Origin: Bacillota bacterium
GTDB taxonomy: Bacteria; Bacillota; Clostridia; Lachnospirales; Lachnospiraceae
Assembly (NCBI GenBank): GCA_023435645.1
Contig: JAEYRK010000098.1
Location: 28,803 to 92,802, forward strand
Direction of reading: 5' to 3'
Length of the DNA stretch: 64,000 nucleotides
In this document: piece after piece, positions 34,019 to 43,257 of the stretch
Layout: each line of letters begins with the position of its first letter
How positions within the stretch are numbered: position 1 is the first letter of the stretch
Notes under the pieces: generated by a model
The model's database searches: none
Seen by the model: only the letters and a program-made list of their open reading frames with translations
What the model was told of the DNA's origin: nothing
Made by a program: the position numbers and the translations under genes

Positions 34019-35509
34019 ATGTCTGTAATTATCTCAAAACTGAAAGAAGTAACTTCTTCAGTTCTTCCGATTACGATATTGGTGTTGATACTTCATTTTA
34101 CGATTACTCCGATGGACACAACTCTGATTATCCGTTTTCTTATCGGTTCTCTATTTATCGTGATAGGATTATTGCTATTTTTATTAGGGGTTGATTTGGG
34201 AATTGCTCCCCTTGGCAAGTTGACAGGAGCTTCCGTAGCAAAGACGAACCGTTTATGGATTGTTTTGATTGCAGGACTGATTCTGGGCTTCTTTGTATCA
34301 ATTGCAGAGCCAGGGCTAATGGTTCTGGCTAATCAGGTGGACGTGGTTACATCGGGAAAAATTCCTGGAATAAGTATCCTTGTGGTTGTATCGGTAGGAT
34401 TAGCAATTATGCTATCCTTAGGCTTTTTAAGAATCTTCTATAATGTTCCCTTGTGGAAGGTTCTGCTGGTGGTTTACACAATTATCTTCGGCTTGGCGAT
34501 CTTTGTATCCAGGGAATTCCTCGCAATTTCCTTTGATGCCTCAGGTGCTACAACAGGAATTTTGGCGGTACCCTTTATTCTTTCCCTGTCCCTGGGTATA
34601 TCGAAGCTGAAAAAAGACAGTAAGGCTTCCGAAAAGGATAGCTTTGGTCTCGTAGCGGTTGCATCCTCAGGAGCAATACTTTCCGTTATGTTTCTAAACC
34701 TGATCTCGAACACAGGTGAGTTTACAGCAGGGCTTGATGTAGGAATTTCTGATACAAGCTCAATTATCAGACCGTTTCTTGTCATTATTCCCGGATTGAT
34801 CAAGGAAAGCCTTCTGGCAATGCTGCCTTTGCTGGTTATACTTCTGGTCATGCAGAAGATTTCCTTTCGGTTAAGAAAGAGGGAGCTGAGAAAGCTGTTG
34901 ACAGGTTTTCTGTTTGCCTTAGCCGGGTTATTGATCTTCTTAATCGGAGTAAATGCCGGGTTTATGGATGTGGGAATTAGTATCGGCAATGATCTTGCTT
35001 TAAAGGAGAATAAAGCAATTATTATTATCATTGGTTTTGTTCTGGGGGTTGTAACTATTCTTGCTGAACCGGCGGTTTATGTATTAACCCAACAGATTGA
35101 GGAGGTTACCAGCGGTTATGTGAAAAAAATTGCAGTACTGATACCGCTCTCCATTGGAGTCGGCTTAGCGGTGGCGTTATCGGTTGTGCGGATTTTGGTT
35201 TATGAAATTCAGCTGTGGCACTATTTGGTTCCAGGATATATAATCTGTTTGCTGCTCATGTTTTTTACTCCGAAGCTATTTGTAGGTATCGCCTTCGATG
35301 CCGGGGGAGTAGCTACAGGACCAATAACAGCCACCTTCATATTGGCATTTATCCAGGGGGCTGCCCATGCTTATGAGGGTGCGGACCTGATGGTAGAAGG
35401 CTTCGGTATGATTGCTATGGTGGCTATGATACCGATCATCACCTTGGAGATATTAGGATTGATATTTAAAATAAAGTCAAGAACAAAGGAGATGAAGAAG
35501 GATGAATAA
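34019..35509 (+). CDS. DUF1538-family polytopic membrane protein, predicted transporter
   Basis: A 496-residue protein with about a dozen membrane helices in two homologous halves. Each half carries the DUF1538 pattern: LGVDLGIAPLGKLTGASVA and SFDASGATTGILAVPF in the first, IGVNAGFMDVGISIGND and AFDAGGVATGPITATF in the second. The conserved Asp-Ala-Gly-Gly motif suggests an ion or solute path. Function is not established experimentally as far as I know. I chose the ATG at 34019 because TTAGGAGGG lies just upstream. It overlaps the following P-II-like gene by eight bases. Confidence 0.88.
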   Translation: MSVIISKLKEVTSSVLPITILVLILHFTITPMDTTLIIRFLIGSLFIVIGLLLFLLGVDLGIAPLGKLTGASVAKTNRLWIVLIAGLILGFFVSIAEPGLMVLANQVDVVTSGKIPGISILVVVSVGLAIMLSLGFLRIFYNVPLWKVLLVVYTIIFGLAIFVSREFLAISFDASGATTGILAVPFILSLSLGISKLKKDSKASEKDSFGLVAVASSGAILSVMFLNLISNTGEFTAGLDVGISDTSSIIRPFLVIIPGLIKESLLAMLPLLVILLVMQKISFRLRKRELRKLLTGFLFALAGLLIFLIGVNAGFMDVGISIGNDLALKENKAIIIIIGFVLGVVTILAEPAVYVLTQQIEEVTSGYVKKIAVLIPLSIGVGLAVALSVVRILVYEIQLWHYLVPGYIICLLLMFFTPKLFVGIAFDAGGVATGPITATFILAFIQGAAHAYEGADLMVEGFGMIAMVAMIPIITLEILGLIFKIKSRTKEMKKDE

Positions 35510-36170
35510 TATGGAGCAAAGTTCAAACTTCGAATTGATTTATGTGATCATAAATTATGGAATGGGCAGTAAGGTACTGCATAAGGCGAAGGAGCATGGA
35601 ATTCGCGGAGGTACGGTTCTTCTGGGGAAGGGAACAGTTAGAAATTCGTTTTCTAATTTCTTATCCCTTTATGATGAGAGAAAGGAAATCGTACTATTGG
35701 GTTCCGATAAGAAGACAACAGCCCGGGTTTTGCCGGAGCTGGATAAGGAATTTAAGTTTAAAAAACCGAATCATGGGATTGCGTTTACGACAAGTACCTG
35801 TAAAATTGTAGGTTCGAAATGCTATCATGAAGAAGAGCTAGAGGAAGAAAGTGAGGTAGATAATTCTATGTATCAGCTTATCATTACAATCGTGAATAGA
35901 GGGTATGCTGAGGATGTCATAAGTGCAGCAAATGAGGCAGGAGCCAAAGGTGGTACGATATTAAACGCAAGAGGTGCCGGAGTTCACGAAACGACGAAAT
36001 TATTTAATATGGAGATAGAGCCGGAAAAGGAAATGGTACTTATCCTTTCAAAGGATGAGGTTACAGAGGGGATTGTAGATACCATTCGGGATAAGCTGGA
36101 GATGGAAAAGCCGGGCAACGGCATCATATTTGTACAAGATGTAAATAAGGTGTATGGTATATTCGAGTAA
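35502..36170 (+). CDS. Tandem P-II-like regulatory protein
   Basis: A 222-residue protein with two P-II/GlnB-like ferredoxin-fold domains. Domain 1 (about 10-105) has IYVIINYGMGSKVLHKAKEH and GGTVLLGKGT. Domain 2 (about 123-222) has LIITIVNRGYAEDVISAANE and GGTILNARG. The central GGT segment corresponds to the base of the nucleotide-binding T-loop region, but the T-loops are shortened and lack the uridylylated Tyr motif. Its start overlaps the DUF1538 stop by eight bases, so the two are translationally coupled and the protein probably gates that transporter, by analogy with GlnK-AmtB. Confidence 0.85.
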   Translation: MNNMEQSSNFELIYVIINYGMGSKVLHKAKEHGIRGGTVLLGKGTVRNSFSNFLSLYDERKEIVLLGSDKKTTARVLPELDKEFKFKKPNHGIAFTTSTCKIVGSKCYHEEELEEESEVDNSMYQLIITIVNRGYAEDVISAANEAGAKGGTILNARGAGVHETTKLFNMEIEPEKEMVLILSKDEVTEGIVDTIRDKLEMEKPGNGIIFVQDVNKVYGIFE

Positions 36171-36223
36171 AGTTACTTCCCATGAGACAGCTTTTTCAGC
36201 TGTTAGGGAGAATAAGTCGGTTT

Positions 36224-36274
36224 AAAAAAGCTTCCTGTGAATGCTTCAGATAGCATTTACAGGAAGCTTTTTCC
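36224..36274 (+). terminator. Terminator after the P-II-like gene
   Basis: Arms AAAAAGCTTCCTGTGAATGC and GCATTTACAGGAAGCTTTTT pair over about 20 bases and end in a T-run. Confidence 0.9.
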
Positions 36275-36426
36275 TATTATTGATATTCTATTTCATTTCT
36301 GTCGTTTTTGGTTAAAAAAGTGCATAATTTGAACTAAAAGTTGATGAAAAAGTCAGAATATTATTGATTTAATGCGAAAATATGCTACACTGAAATTAGT
36401 AAATAAAGGCATTCGGGGAGGATGTT

Positions 36427-38616
36427 ATGAAGAGAGTGATGTATACGGGGGTTATTAAGAAATTAGGCAATTCCATAATACAAAGGCTGGGTAAATATTT
36501 GCCCCATAGAAAGCCTGGTCTGCAGATAGATCCAAAGAGAACGAAAGCTTCCAAACGTAAGCTATGGAAATCAGGAATCTGGAAGGGACTATATAGTATC
36601 CGGGTCAGGCTTACGATCGGATTATTGGTCCCAATATTATTTCTTTCTGTTTATGGGCTTGTTTCTAACAAGATTTCTCAAGACGCGATCATACATAAAT
36701 ATGAAAAAAGCTCCTCGGATACCGTGGATGCCATACGAAGATATATGAATTTAGGATTTGGTATGGTGGAGAAATCCTCCATGGAGATTATACTGGATAC
36801 GAATTTCAGAGATTTTTTTGAGCTAAGCTATGAAGAGGCAATTGCAAAAACGAAGTCCTATGATGATATTCAGGACAGAATGTTTCTGAATACGACCTCC
36901 AATAAATTTATATCGAAAATACACCTGATCGGTTCCAATGGGTTGGGTATGTCCACCAATCTTGATATCAATAAGGATCTATATCGATTTATTATGGATT
37001 CTGATATCGGAAAGCAGTTCAAAGAGAAGAGAGCCCAATTCCTCTGGTTGGGAGAGCACGCCGAGTTTGATCAGGCAATGCCAAAAACCGGTATGACCTA
37101 TAGTACGGATAGCTATTCGGCATCGATCATCCGTAAAATGAATGATAGCAAGGGCTTTATTATCATTGATGTCTCCAAGCATCAGATTTTGGAAACCTTC
37201 GCAGAATATGATCTGGGCAAAGGCAGTATTATGGGCTATATTACGGCGGATGGCAGAGAAACCCTGGCTAATACCGAGGAAGACAGTATATTTGCGGAAC
37301 TTCCATATTATAAAGAGGCCTTAGAAGCGGAAGAATTTAGCGGATACTCTGATGAGGTATATCAAGGTAAGAGCTATCTATTTATTTATAGCAAATTCGA
37401 TGGTATGGGCGGTATTGTCTGTGCTCTGGTTCCCAAAAGCACAATTTTAGAGGAGGTCAGGGGCTTAAAGAACATCAACCTGTTCTTCGTAGTCACTGCA
37501 TGCATGATTGCAATTATTATTGTTATCTTCATTACCCGTGGAATCAGTAAGACAATCAAAAAAATAAATCATCCCATATCCAAGGCTGCGAAGGGCGATC
37601 TGACAGTACAGTTTGATATAAATCGGAGGGATGAATTCCGGGCCTTGTCCATAGGCATCTCCGATATGATCGGTCACATGCGTACCCTGATCGGAGAGGT
37701 ACAGGAGGTAGGTAGTACAGTCAGCGGATCGGCAATAAGCCTGACCAACACCTCAAGTCATTTGCTGGATGCTACCAAGGGAATCTCAATCACTATTGAT
37801 GAGATCGGACAGGGAATTATTCAACAGGTGGAGGATACGGAGCTATGTCTGACCCAGATGAGCAATCTATCGGATCAAATTACCCAGGTATATAATAATA
37901 CAAATGAAATTGAGCAGATTGCAGGCAGTACGAAGAATGTCGCGGCAGAGGGCCTATTGATGATAGAGGAACTAAACCATAAGGCAAAGGCAACCTCGGA
38001 GGTTACCAAGGATGTCATCTGCAAAATTCAAGAATTTGAGGTTCAATCCAAGAAAATCGAGGGCTTTGTAAGGCTGATCAATGATATTGCTGCCCAGACC
38101 AATCTGCTATCCTTAAATGCTTCGATTGAGGCTTCCAGAGCCGGTGAAGCAGGACGAGGCTTTGCAGTGGTGGCAGGTGAAATCAGGAAGCTGGCAGATC
38201 AGAGTATGCAGGCTGCCAATCAGATACAAAGCACTGTGAAGGATATCGATCTTAAGAACAGGGAGACTGTAGCTACGGCGGAAAAGGCAGAAAGTATCGT
38301 TGCCTCTCAAACAGAAGCACTCCATAAGACCGTTACTGTATTTGATAATATCAGCAACCATGTAAACAGCCTGGCGACCAATTTAAATGATATATTGAAC
38401 AGACTGAAGGCAATTGAAACAGCGAAGGATGATACCCTAAGCGCAATCCAGAATATCTCTGCCGTATCTGAGGAAACGGCTGCATCCACGGAGGAGGTCA
38501 ACGCAACTTCGATCAATCAAATCGAGTCTGTGGAGCAATTACGGAAATCTGCCATTGTTTTGGAGGAGCAAACAAGAAAGCTGAGGGATGCGATCAGTAT
38601 CTTTCTGATAAAGTAA
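36427..38616 (+). CDS. Methyl-accepting chemotaxis protein
   Basis: A 729-residue transmembrane chemoreceptor. An unusually long basic cytoplasmic N-terminus (about 55 residues) precedes TM1 (about 58-78). An extracellular Cache-like sensor spans about 80-340 and TM2 about 343-367. A HAMP domain (about 368-422) follows, then a signalling coiled coil whose hairpin region reads DIAAQTNLLSLNASIEASRA and EAGRGFAVVAGEIRKLADQS. The ligand is unknown. GGGGAGG lies before the ATG. It implies a flagellar chemotaxis system elsewhere in the genome. An internal start after the basic segment cannot be excluded. Confidence 0.92.
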   Translation: MKRVMYTGVIKKLGNSIIQRLGKYLPHRKPGLQIDPKRTKASKRKLWKSGIWKGLYSIRVRLTIGLLVPILFLSVYGLVSNKISQDAIIHKYEKSSSDTVDAIRRYMNLGFGMVEKSSMEIILDTNFRDFFELSYEEAIAKTKSYDDIQDRMFLNTTSNKFISKIHLIGSNGLGMSTNLDINKDLYRFIMDSDIGKQFKEKRAQFLWLGEHAEFDQAMPKTGMTYSTDSYSASIIRKMNDSKGFIIIDVSKHQILETFAEYDLGKGSIMGYITADGRETLANTEEDSIFAELPYYKEALEAEEFSGYSDEVYQGKSYLFIYSKFDGMGGIVCALVPKSTILEEVRGLKNINLFFVVTACMIAIIIVIFITRGISKTIKKINHPISKAAKGDLTVQFDINRRDEFRALSIGISDMIGHMRTLIGEVQEVGSTVSGSAISLTNTSSHLLDATKGISITIDEIGQGIIQQVEDTELCLTQMSNLSDQITQVYNNTNEIEQIAGSTKNVAAEGLLMIEELNHKAKATSEVTKDVICKIQEFEVQSKKIEGFVRLINDIAAQTNLLSLNASIEASRAGEAGRGFAVVAGEIRKLADQSMQAANQIQSTVKDIDLKNRETVATAEKAESIVASQTEALHKTVTVFDNISNHVNSLATNLNDILNRLKAIETAKDDTLSAIQNISAVSEETAASTEEVNATSINQIESVEQLRKSAIVLEEQTRKLRDAISIFLIK

Positions 38617-38654
38617 CGCTTGACAAAATTATCTATTGGGCTTAAGATAGCTTT

Positions 38655-38966
38655 TAATAGGCGATGACGAAAAGGAGTACATAGATTCTGATGCATAGAG
38701 AGGGAATGGCAGGTGTAAATTCCCGTGAAGAATTTATGGAAGCAGTTTCTGAGCTACGGACCGAACATCTGGAGATGAAAGACCAGTAGGCTTCGTCGGG
38801 TTCTGACCGTTATATCGGAGGCAGTATCGAGTTTCGATATGCGATGTGCATATGGAGGGGTACTGAGTGAGTGCAGTTTTGGAATGTATGATTCCTGCTG
38901 AATTTAGGTGGTAACGCGGATTTAGATTCGCCCTAAGCTAACTTAGTTAGCTTAGGGCTTTTTTAT
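38655..38966 (+). promoter_or_regulatory. T-box leader, probably tRNA-Ala responsive, upstream of alaA
   Basis: A T-box riboregulator that senses uncharged tRNA. Landmarks in order are an AGTA motif near 38676, AGAGAG with the GGTG apical loop (about 38694-38714), a probable specifier GCT (Ala) at 38753-38755 followed by A, and the T-box AGGTGGTAACGCGGA (38906-38920). Last is a terminator with perfect 13-bp arms (38930-38958) and TTTTTT. The TGGT bulge would pair with an ACCA acceptor end, consistent with tRNA-Ala. The specifier is inferred from position and from the downstream gene. Confidence 0.9.
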
Positions 38967-38993
38967 GTACAAATATCACAGGAGGAGATTGCT

Positions 38994-40214
38994 ATGAAGA
39001 TTTTTGAAAAATCAAAGAAGCTCGATAATGTTTGTTATGATGTAAGAGGACCTGTCGTGGAAGAAGCGGATCGTATGATTGAGCAGGGGATCAGCATATT
39101 AAAGCTGAATATCGGTAATCCGGCTCCCTTTGGCTTTGAAGCACCAACAGAGATCATACATGATATGATGATGAATCTTAAGAATTCAGAGGGCTATTCC
39201 GATTCCAAGGGCATCTTCTCTGCCAGAAAGGCAATTATGCAGTATTGCCAGCTGAAGGACTTCCCCAATGTAGGGGTACAGGATATCTATACCGGGAATG
39301 GGGCCAGTGAGCTGATCTCCATGTCCATGCAGGGACTGCTGAATGAAGGAGATGAAATCCTGATTCCTGCTCCGGATTATCCCTTATGGACAGCAGCAGC
39401 TACTCTGGCCGGTGGTACGGCAGTACATTATATCTGTGATGAGCAATCGGATTGGAACCCGGATATCGAGGATATCAGACGAAAAATAACAGATAAAACT
39501 AAGGGTATCGTGGTAATTAACCCGAATAATCCAACCGGAGCGCTCTATCCTAAGGAACTATTGGAGAAGATTGTGGAGCTTGCCAGAGAGCATGAATTAA
39601 TCCTTTTTTCTGATGAAATATATGATCGGCTGGTAATGGACGATCGAAAGCATATCTCCCTTGCCTCCCTCGCTCCCGATCTACTGGTTGTAACCTTTAA
39701 TGGTCTATCCAAATCCCATAGAATCGCAGGCTTTAGGGCCGGATGGATGTGTCTGAGCGGTAATAAGTCGAAAGCAAAGGGCTATATTGAGGGTCTTAAT
39801 ATGCTTTCTTCGATGCGGCTCTGTTCCAATGTACCCTCCCAGCAGATTATTCAGACTGCGCTTGGTGGGGTCCAGAGTGCAGATGAATTACTGCTGCCCG
39901 GAGGAAGGATTTATGAGCAGAGGGAGTACATCACTGAGCGGTTGAACAGCATACCGGGTATCTCTGCGGTGAAACCGAAAGCAGCCTTTTATATATTTCC
40001 GAAGATTGATACGAAGAGATATAAAATCCTGGATGATGAGAAATTTGTACTGGATTTTCTCAAGGAGCAGCATGTGCTTATGGTTCATGGTAAGGGCTTT
40101 CATTGGCATCAGCCCGACCATTTTCGGATTGTATATCTTCCGAGGATTGAGGACCTAAAAAGCGCATTGGATAAGTTTGAAAGATTCTTAAGCGGATACA
40201 AAGGAACAAAATAG
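38994..40214 (+). CDS. alaA: Alanine aminotransferase, AlaA type
   Basis: A 406-residue PLP-dependent class I/II aminotransferase. It closely resembles E. coli AlaA (glutamate-pyruvate transaminase) throughout: NVCYDVRGPV, LKLNIGNPAPFGFEAP, PAPDYPLWTAA, INPNNPTGALYP and DEIYDRLVMDD. The Schiff-base Lys lies in FNGLSKSHRIAGFRAGW, and PDHFRIVYLPR is near the end. It would make alanine from pyruvate and glutamate. The T-box upstream fits a biosynthetic role induced by uncharged tRNA-Ala. GGAGGAG precedes the ATG. Confidence 0.93.
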   Translation: MKIFEKSKKLDNVCYDVRGPVVEEADRMIEQGISILKLNIGNPAPFGFEAPTEIIHDMMMNLKNSEGYSDSKGIFSARKAIMQYCQLKDFPNVGVQDIYTGNGASELISMSMQGLLNEGDEILIPAPDYPLWTAAATLAGGTAVHYICDEQSDWNPDIEDIRRKITDKTKGIVVINPNNPTGALYPKELLEKIVELAREHELILFSDEIYDRLVMDDRKHISLASLAPDLLVVTFNGLSKSHRIAGFRAGWMCLSGNKSKAKGYIEGLNMLSSMRLCSNVPSQQIIQTALGGVQSADELLLPGGRIYEQREYITERLNSIPGISAVKPKAAFYIFPKIDTKRYKILDDEKFVLDFLKEQHVLMVHGKGFHWHQPDHFRIVYLPRIEDLKSALDKFERFLSGYKGTK

Positions 40215-40277
40215 TTTGATTACATCATAAGCCGTCTATATACAGTCGGGAAATGAAGAATAGAGAGGTTATACATC

Positions 40278-41117
40278 ATGACAGCCAAAAGGAATCAGGA
40301 TTCAGGATACCTTTATATTCTGTTATCTGCAGTTTTGTTCAGCCTTGCAGGGATACTAATCAAGAAGCTTACCTGGTCCTCCTATGCGATTAACGGAATC
40401 AGAAATTTTTTCGCATTATTAATTATGTCCGCTTATCTAAAAAGGATTCATCACAAGCTCGTCATTAACAGAGTCGTCCTACTGGGAGCACTGATTAATC
40501 TTTTGATGAATTTTACCTTTGTGCTTGCTACGAAGCTTACCTCGGCTGCCAATGCGATTGTACTGCAGTTTACAGAGCCCATCTTTCTGATCCTGTTCCT
40601 GATGATTTTTTGGAAGTATAAACCGGATCGGAGAGCGGTGATTACCTGCTTGGCTGTTACAGCGGGAATCCTCTGTTTTTTCTTTGATAAAATTACATAT
40701 GACGGGATGGTGGGGAATCTCATCGCAATCGTCTCCGGGGCATTATATGCATTGGTATTTCTACTCAAAAAAATGAAAAATGCTGATTTTGAATCCTCTA
40801 TCCTCCTGTCCCAATCAATCAGCTTTATCATATTTATGCCCTGGTATTTTCAGGAGACAGATTTTGCTGTTTCTAATTTCATTTATATTATCCTTCTTGG
40901 AGTATTCCAGATGGGGATTGCCTATGTACTTTTGGCAAAGGGCCTGAACCTGGTTTCCCCGGTCGCTGCATCCTTAACCTCTACGATAGAGCCGGTATTA
41001 AATCCGATCTGGGTGGCAATTTTCTATGGTGAATTCATCAGCCCGATTGCTATGGTAGGAGCAGTGATTGTTATTAGCGCCTCTACCCTATATCATCTGT
41101 TGAATGCGCGAACGTAG
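40278..41117 (+). CDS. EamA/DMT-superfamily transporter
   Basis: A 279-residue integral membrane protein with ten predicted helices in two EamA repeats (residues about 10-130 and 145-275). The second repeat ends with LTSTIEPVLNPIWVAIFYGE, a common signature. DMT proteins export or import amino acids and other metabolites. It lies 63 bases downstream of alaA with no terminator between them, so it may be cotranscribed under the T-box and could move alanine or a related amino acid (inference). Confidence 0.88.
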   Translation: MTAKRNQDSGYLYILLSAVLFSLAGILIKKLTWSSYAINGIRNFFALLIMSAYLKRIHHKLVINRVVLLGALINLLMNFTFVLATKLTSAANAIVLQFTEPIFLILFLMIFWKYKPDRRAVITCLAVTAGILCFFFDKITYDGMVGNLIAIVSGALYALVFLLKKMKNADFESSILLSQSISFIIFMPWYFQETDFAVSNFIYIILLGVFQMGIAYVLLAKGLNLVSPVAASLTSTIEPVLNPIWVAIFYGEFISPIAMVGAVIVISASTLYHLLNART

Positions 41118-41296
41118 ACAGGGCGTACTCCTTTGTAGCAGTTCTCCCCATTGATTTAGAAGCCTTGAGGGCTTTGTATCGCAGCCGATACACCCTTATC
41201 AAAAAACCCTTTCCTAATTATAGAAATTATAGTAAAATATCTATAAGTTTATTTTACGATTAGAAAAAACCTTTGATAAAACTAAGGGGAAGCACA

Positions 41297-41935
41297 ATGA
41301 GGCTAACAGATATTGATTCAGAGAACAAATTAATTTTCCGTTTCAAGTATAAAGACAAATCCTACAGTATGATTGTCGATATTATCACAAAATCTATTCA
41401 ATGCCTCATTATTCCTGCGATCTTAAACAGGAATCAGGTATTGGAACCTAATATGATTTCAGAGGTTGAGATTATCTATACAGTCAAGGATGGTGTATTT
41501 ATCTATAAGGATATTAAGCTGGAGGCTTCCTCCATTATGGAAAAGAGAGTATATCTGCTGTTTTCCGAGGAGGATATCCCCAGACTGAACCGTCGTGAGG
41601 CCTATCGGGTATTTATCGGTGAAATTCTAAGTATGACTGTAATTTCCAAAAGCGGACGTAAGAGGGTATACGAAGGGATATTGAAGGACGTGAGCATCCT
41701 AGGGATGGGTGTTATTCTTAAGAATGATATTGAGATCGGCTCCTTCATCAGCATCGCCTTTCAATACGAGGGACTGAATATTCCTTTGTACGGGGAGATT
41801 ATCAGAAAGGATAAAATGAACGGCTATAAGGCGTTTACCTATGGCTGTAAGTTTAAGGAACCGAATAATAGTATCTTTCGAGTGATTGTTTTAAAACAGG
41901 TGAAGAATAAGAATGAGAAATCAGAACATGCATAG
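41297..41935 (+). CDS. PilZ-domain c-di-GMP receptor, YcgR-like
   Basis: A 212-residue protein with an N-terminal YcgR-type flagellar-brake domain (about 1-90) and a C-terminal PilZ domain (about 93-205). The c-di-GMP-binding motif RRxxxR is present in LNRREAYRV, and the second motif D/NxSxxG in DVSILGMG. Such proteins slow flagella or control motility when c-di-GMP is high. The ATG at 41297 follows AGGGGAAG; the frame extends to 41273. A GGDEF-EAL protein at 48155 could supply or remove the ligand. Confidence 0.88.
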   Translation: MRLTDIDSENKLIFRFKYKDKSYSMIVDIITKSIQCLIIPAILNRNQVLEPNMISEVEIIYTVKDGVFIYKDIKLEASSIMEKRVYLLFSEEDIPRLNRREAYRVFIGEILSMTVISKSGRKRVYEGILKDVSILGMGVILKNDIEIGSFISIAFQYEGLNIPLYGEIIRKDKMNGYKAFTYGCKFKEPNNSIFRVIVLKQVKNKNEKSEHA

Positions 41936-42009
41936 AATAGGGAATGAGAGCTATTGTCTGAAGTTTTGCAATTACTTATTTGTAATGACTCTCGTGGAAG
42001 GAGAATACT

Positions 42010-42333
42010 ATGATTTGGAAATATGAAGAGGGCCGTATCTACTGCACCGATGAAGACGGCAGACTAATGGCAGAGGCAAATTATAGTCGTAAGAATCAAA
42101 ATGAGGTAGACATCGGGCATGTTTATGTGGATCCAAAGCTGCGGGGACAGGGTATCGCAGGACAGACAATGACCATTGTCGCAGAGTATTTCAGGAAGAA
42201 CGGATGGAGGGCCACCGCTTCCTGTCCTTATGCGAATGACTGGCTCCGTAAGAATGAGGACAGTTATTCGGATGTCATCTCAAAGGGAATGGGGAATCAG
42301 GCACCTTCCTGTAGAATAGATGGCAAGCATTGA
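42010..42333 (+). CDS. YjdJ-type GNAT acetyltransferase
   Basis: A 107-residue minimal GNAT protein of the YjdJ/GTL3B-like group. It retains the acetyl-CoA loop in HVYVDPKLRGQGIAGQTM and the following CPYANDWLRKN, a typical C-terminal signature of this small group. The substrate is unknown. AAGGAG precedes the ATG. Confidence 0.87.
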   Translation: MIWKYEEGRIYCTDEDGRLMAEANYSRKNQNEVDIGHVYVDPKLRGQGIAGQTMTIVAEYFRKNGWRATASCPYANDWLRKNEDSYSDVISKGMGNQAPSCRIDGKH

Positions 42334-42382
42334 TGCAGTGATAGCTGCGAAGCCTAGATGATAACGTAAGGATAAGCACAGG

Positions 42383-42420
42383 GACTGTCAACGGTGAGAG
42401 AACCGTTTGCAGTCTTGTCT
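42383..42420 (+). terminator. Terminator after the YjdJ-like gene
   Basis: Arms GACTG and CAGTC with an inner AACGGT/ACCGTT hairpin are followed by a T-rich tail. From here to 42588 the sequence is AT-rich leader for the next operon with no further structure I can support. Confidence 0.75.
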
Positions 42421-42588
42421 TTATATCCTAAACTTCCTCCTTAGAAATGGTTGACTTTTTTTATTATAGTGATAAAATATTCTTACCATGAGACTGAATG
42501 ATTATACGCTGAGGCTACAACAGATTACAGAGCTTTATCCATTGCCTCTGCAACAGAGAAGAAAATAAATAGACGGGAGGTGTTAAGA

Positions 42589-43242
42589 ATTAGCGCGGAG
42601 TTTGATTTTACATCCTATATTCATTTGGTAGATTTTCTTGGTGCCTGCTTTGGAGATAATACAGAGGTGGTCTTATATGATTTTAAGGACATTAACCATT
42701 CTGTCATAGCGATCCACAATGGGCATATCAGCGGAAGAACAATAGGGGCACCTATAACGAATTTTGCTTTATCCAAGCTAAAGGATAAGGGCAAGGAGGG
42801 TCCTCCGTATTATCTGAATTATCTAAGCATGGCAAAGAATAATTCCCTGAAGTCCAATAGCTTTTTTATCCTGGATCGGAACGGAAAACCCAGGGGGATG
42901 CTGAGCATCAATATTGATGTGACGAAATATCAGCAGGCTGCGGAGCTACTTCAGAAGCTGGCATTTCTTCCGACGATTAAGCCTGTGGAGAAAAACAGTA
43001 CGAATATTGAAGCGCTGCACTCCTCCCCTAGAGAAATGATTAATGAGATAATTAATGAAGTGACAAACTCAGGTGAAATCTCTATCGAGCGATTAACCGT
43101 TGAAGAGAAGATGGAGATTGTGAGGCTTTTAAATGAAGAGAAGCTATTTTTGATCAAGGGTACAGTAAACGAGGTTGCAGATGCCCTAGGAATTTCGGTA
43201 GCTACTGTTTACCGGTATTTGAATAAAATAAATAAACTGTAA
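42589..43242 (+). CDS. YheO/DauR-type PAS and helix-turn-helix regulator
   Basis: A DNA-binding regulator of about 217 residues. The N-terminal PAS-like YheO domain reads VDFLGACFGDNTEVVLYDF and ISGRTIGAPITNFAL, and FFILDRNGKPRGMLSINIDV ends it. The C-terminal HTH (about 165-217) ends GISVATVYRYLNKINKL. Relatives such as DauR control amino-acid catabolism. No ATG fits. GGGAGG at 42575-42580 is ideally placed for an ATT codon at 42589, whereas the GTG at 42580 overlaps the ribosome site. A rare AUU start is therefore suspected. It lies 15 bases before ridA and probably controls the tryptophanase cluster. Confidence 0.82.
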   Translation: MSAEFDFTSYIHLVDFLGACFGDNTEVVLYDFKDINHSVIAIHNGHISGRTIGAPITNFALSKLKDKGKEGPPYYLNYLSMAKNNSLKSNSFFILDRNGKPRGMLSINIDVTKYQQAAELLQKLAFLPTIKPVEKNSTNIEALHSSPREMINEIINEVTNSGEISIERLTVEEKMEIVRLLNEEKLFLIKGTVNEVADALGISVATVYRYLNKINKL

Positions 43243-43257
43243 AGGTGGATTTGCATT

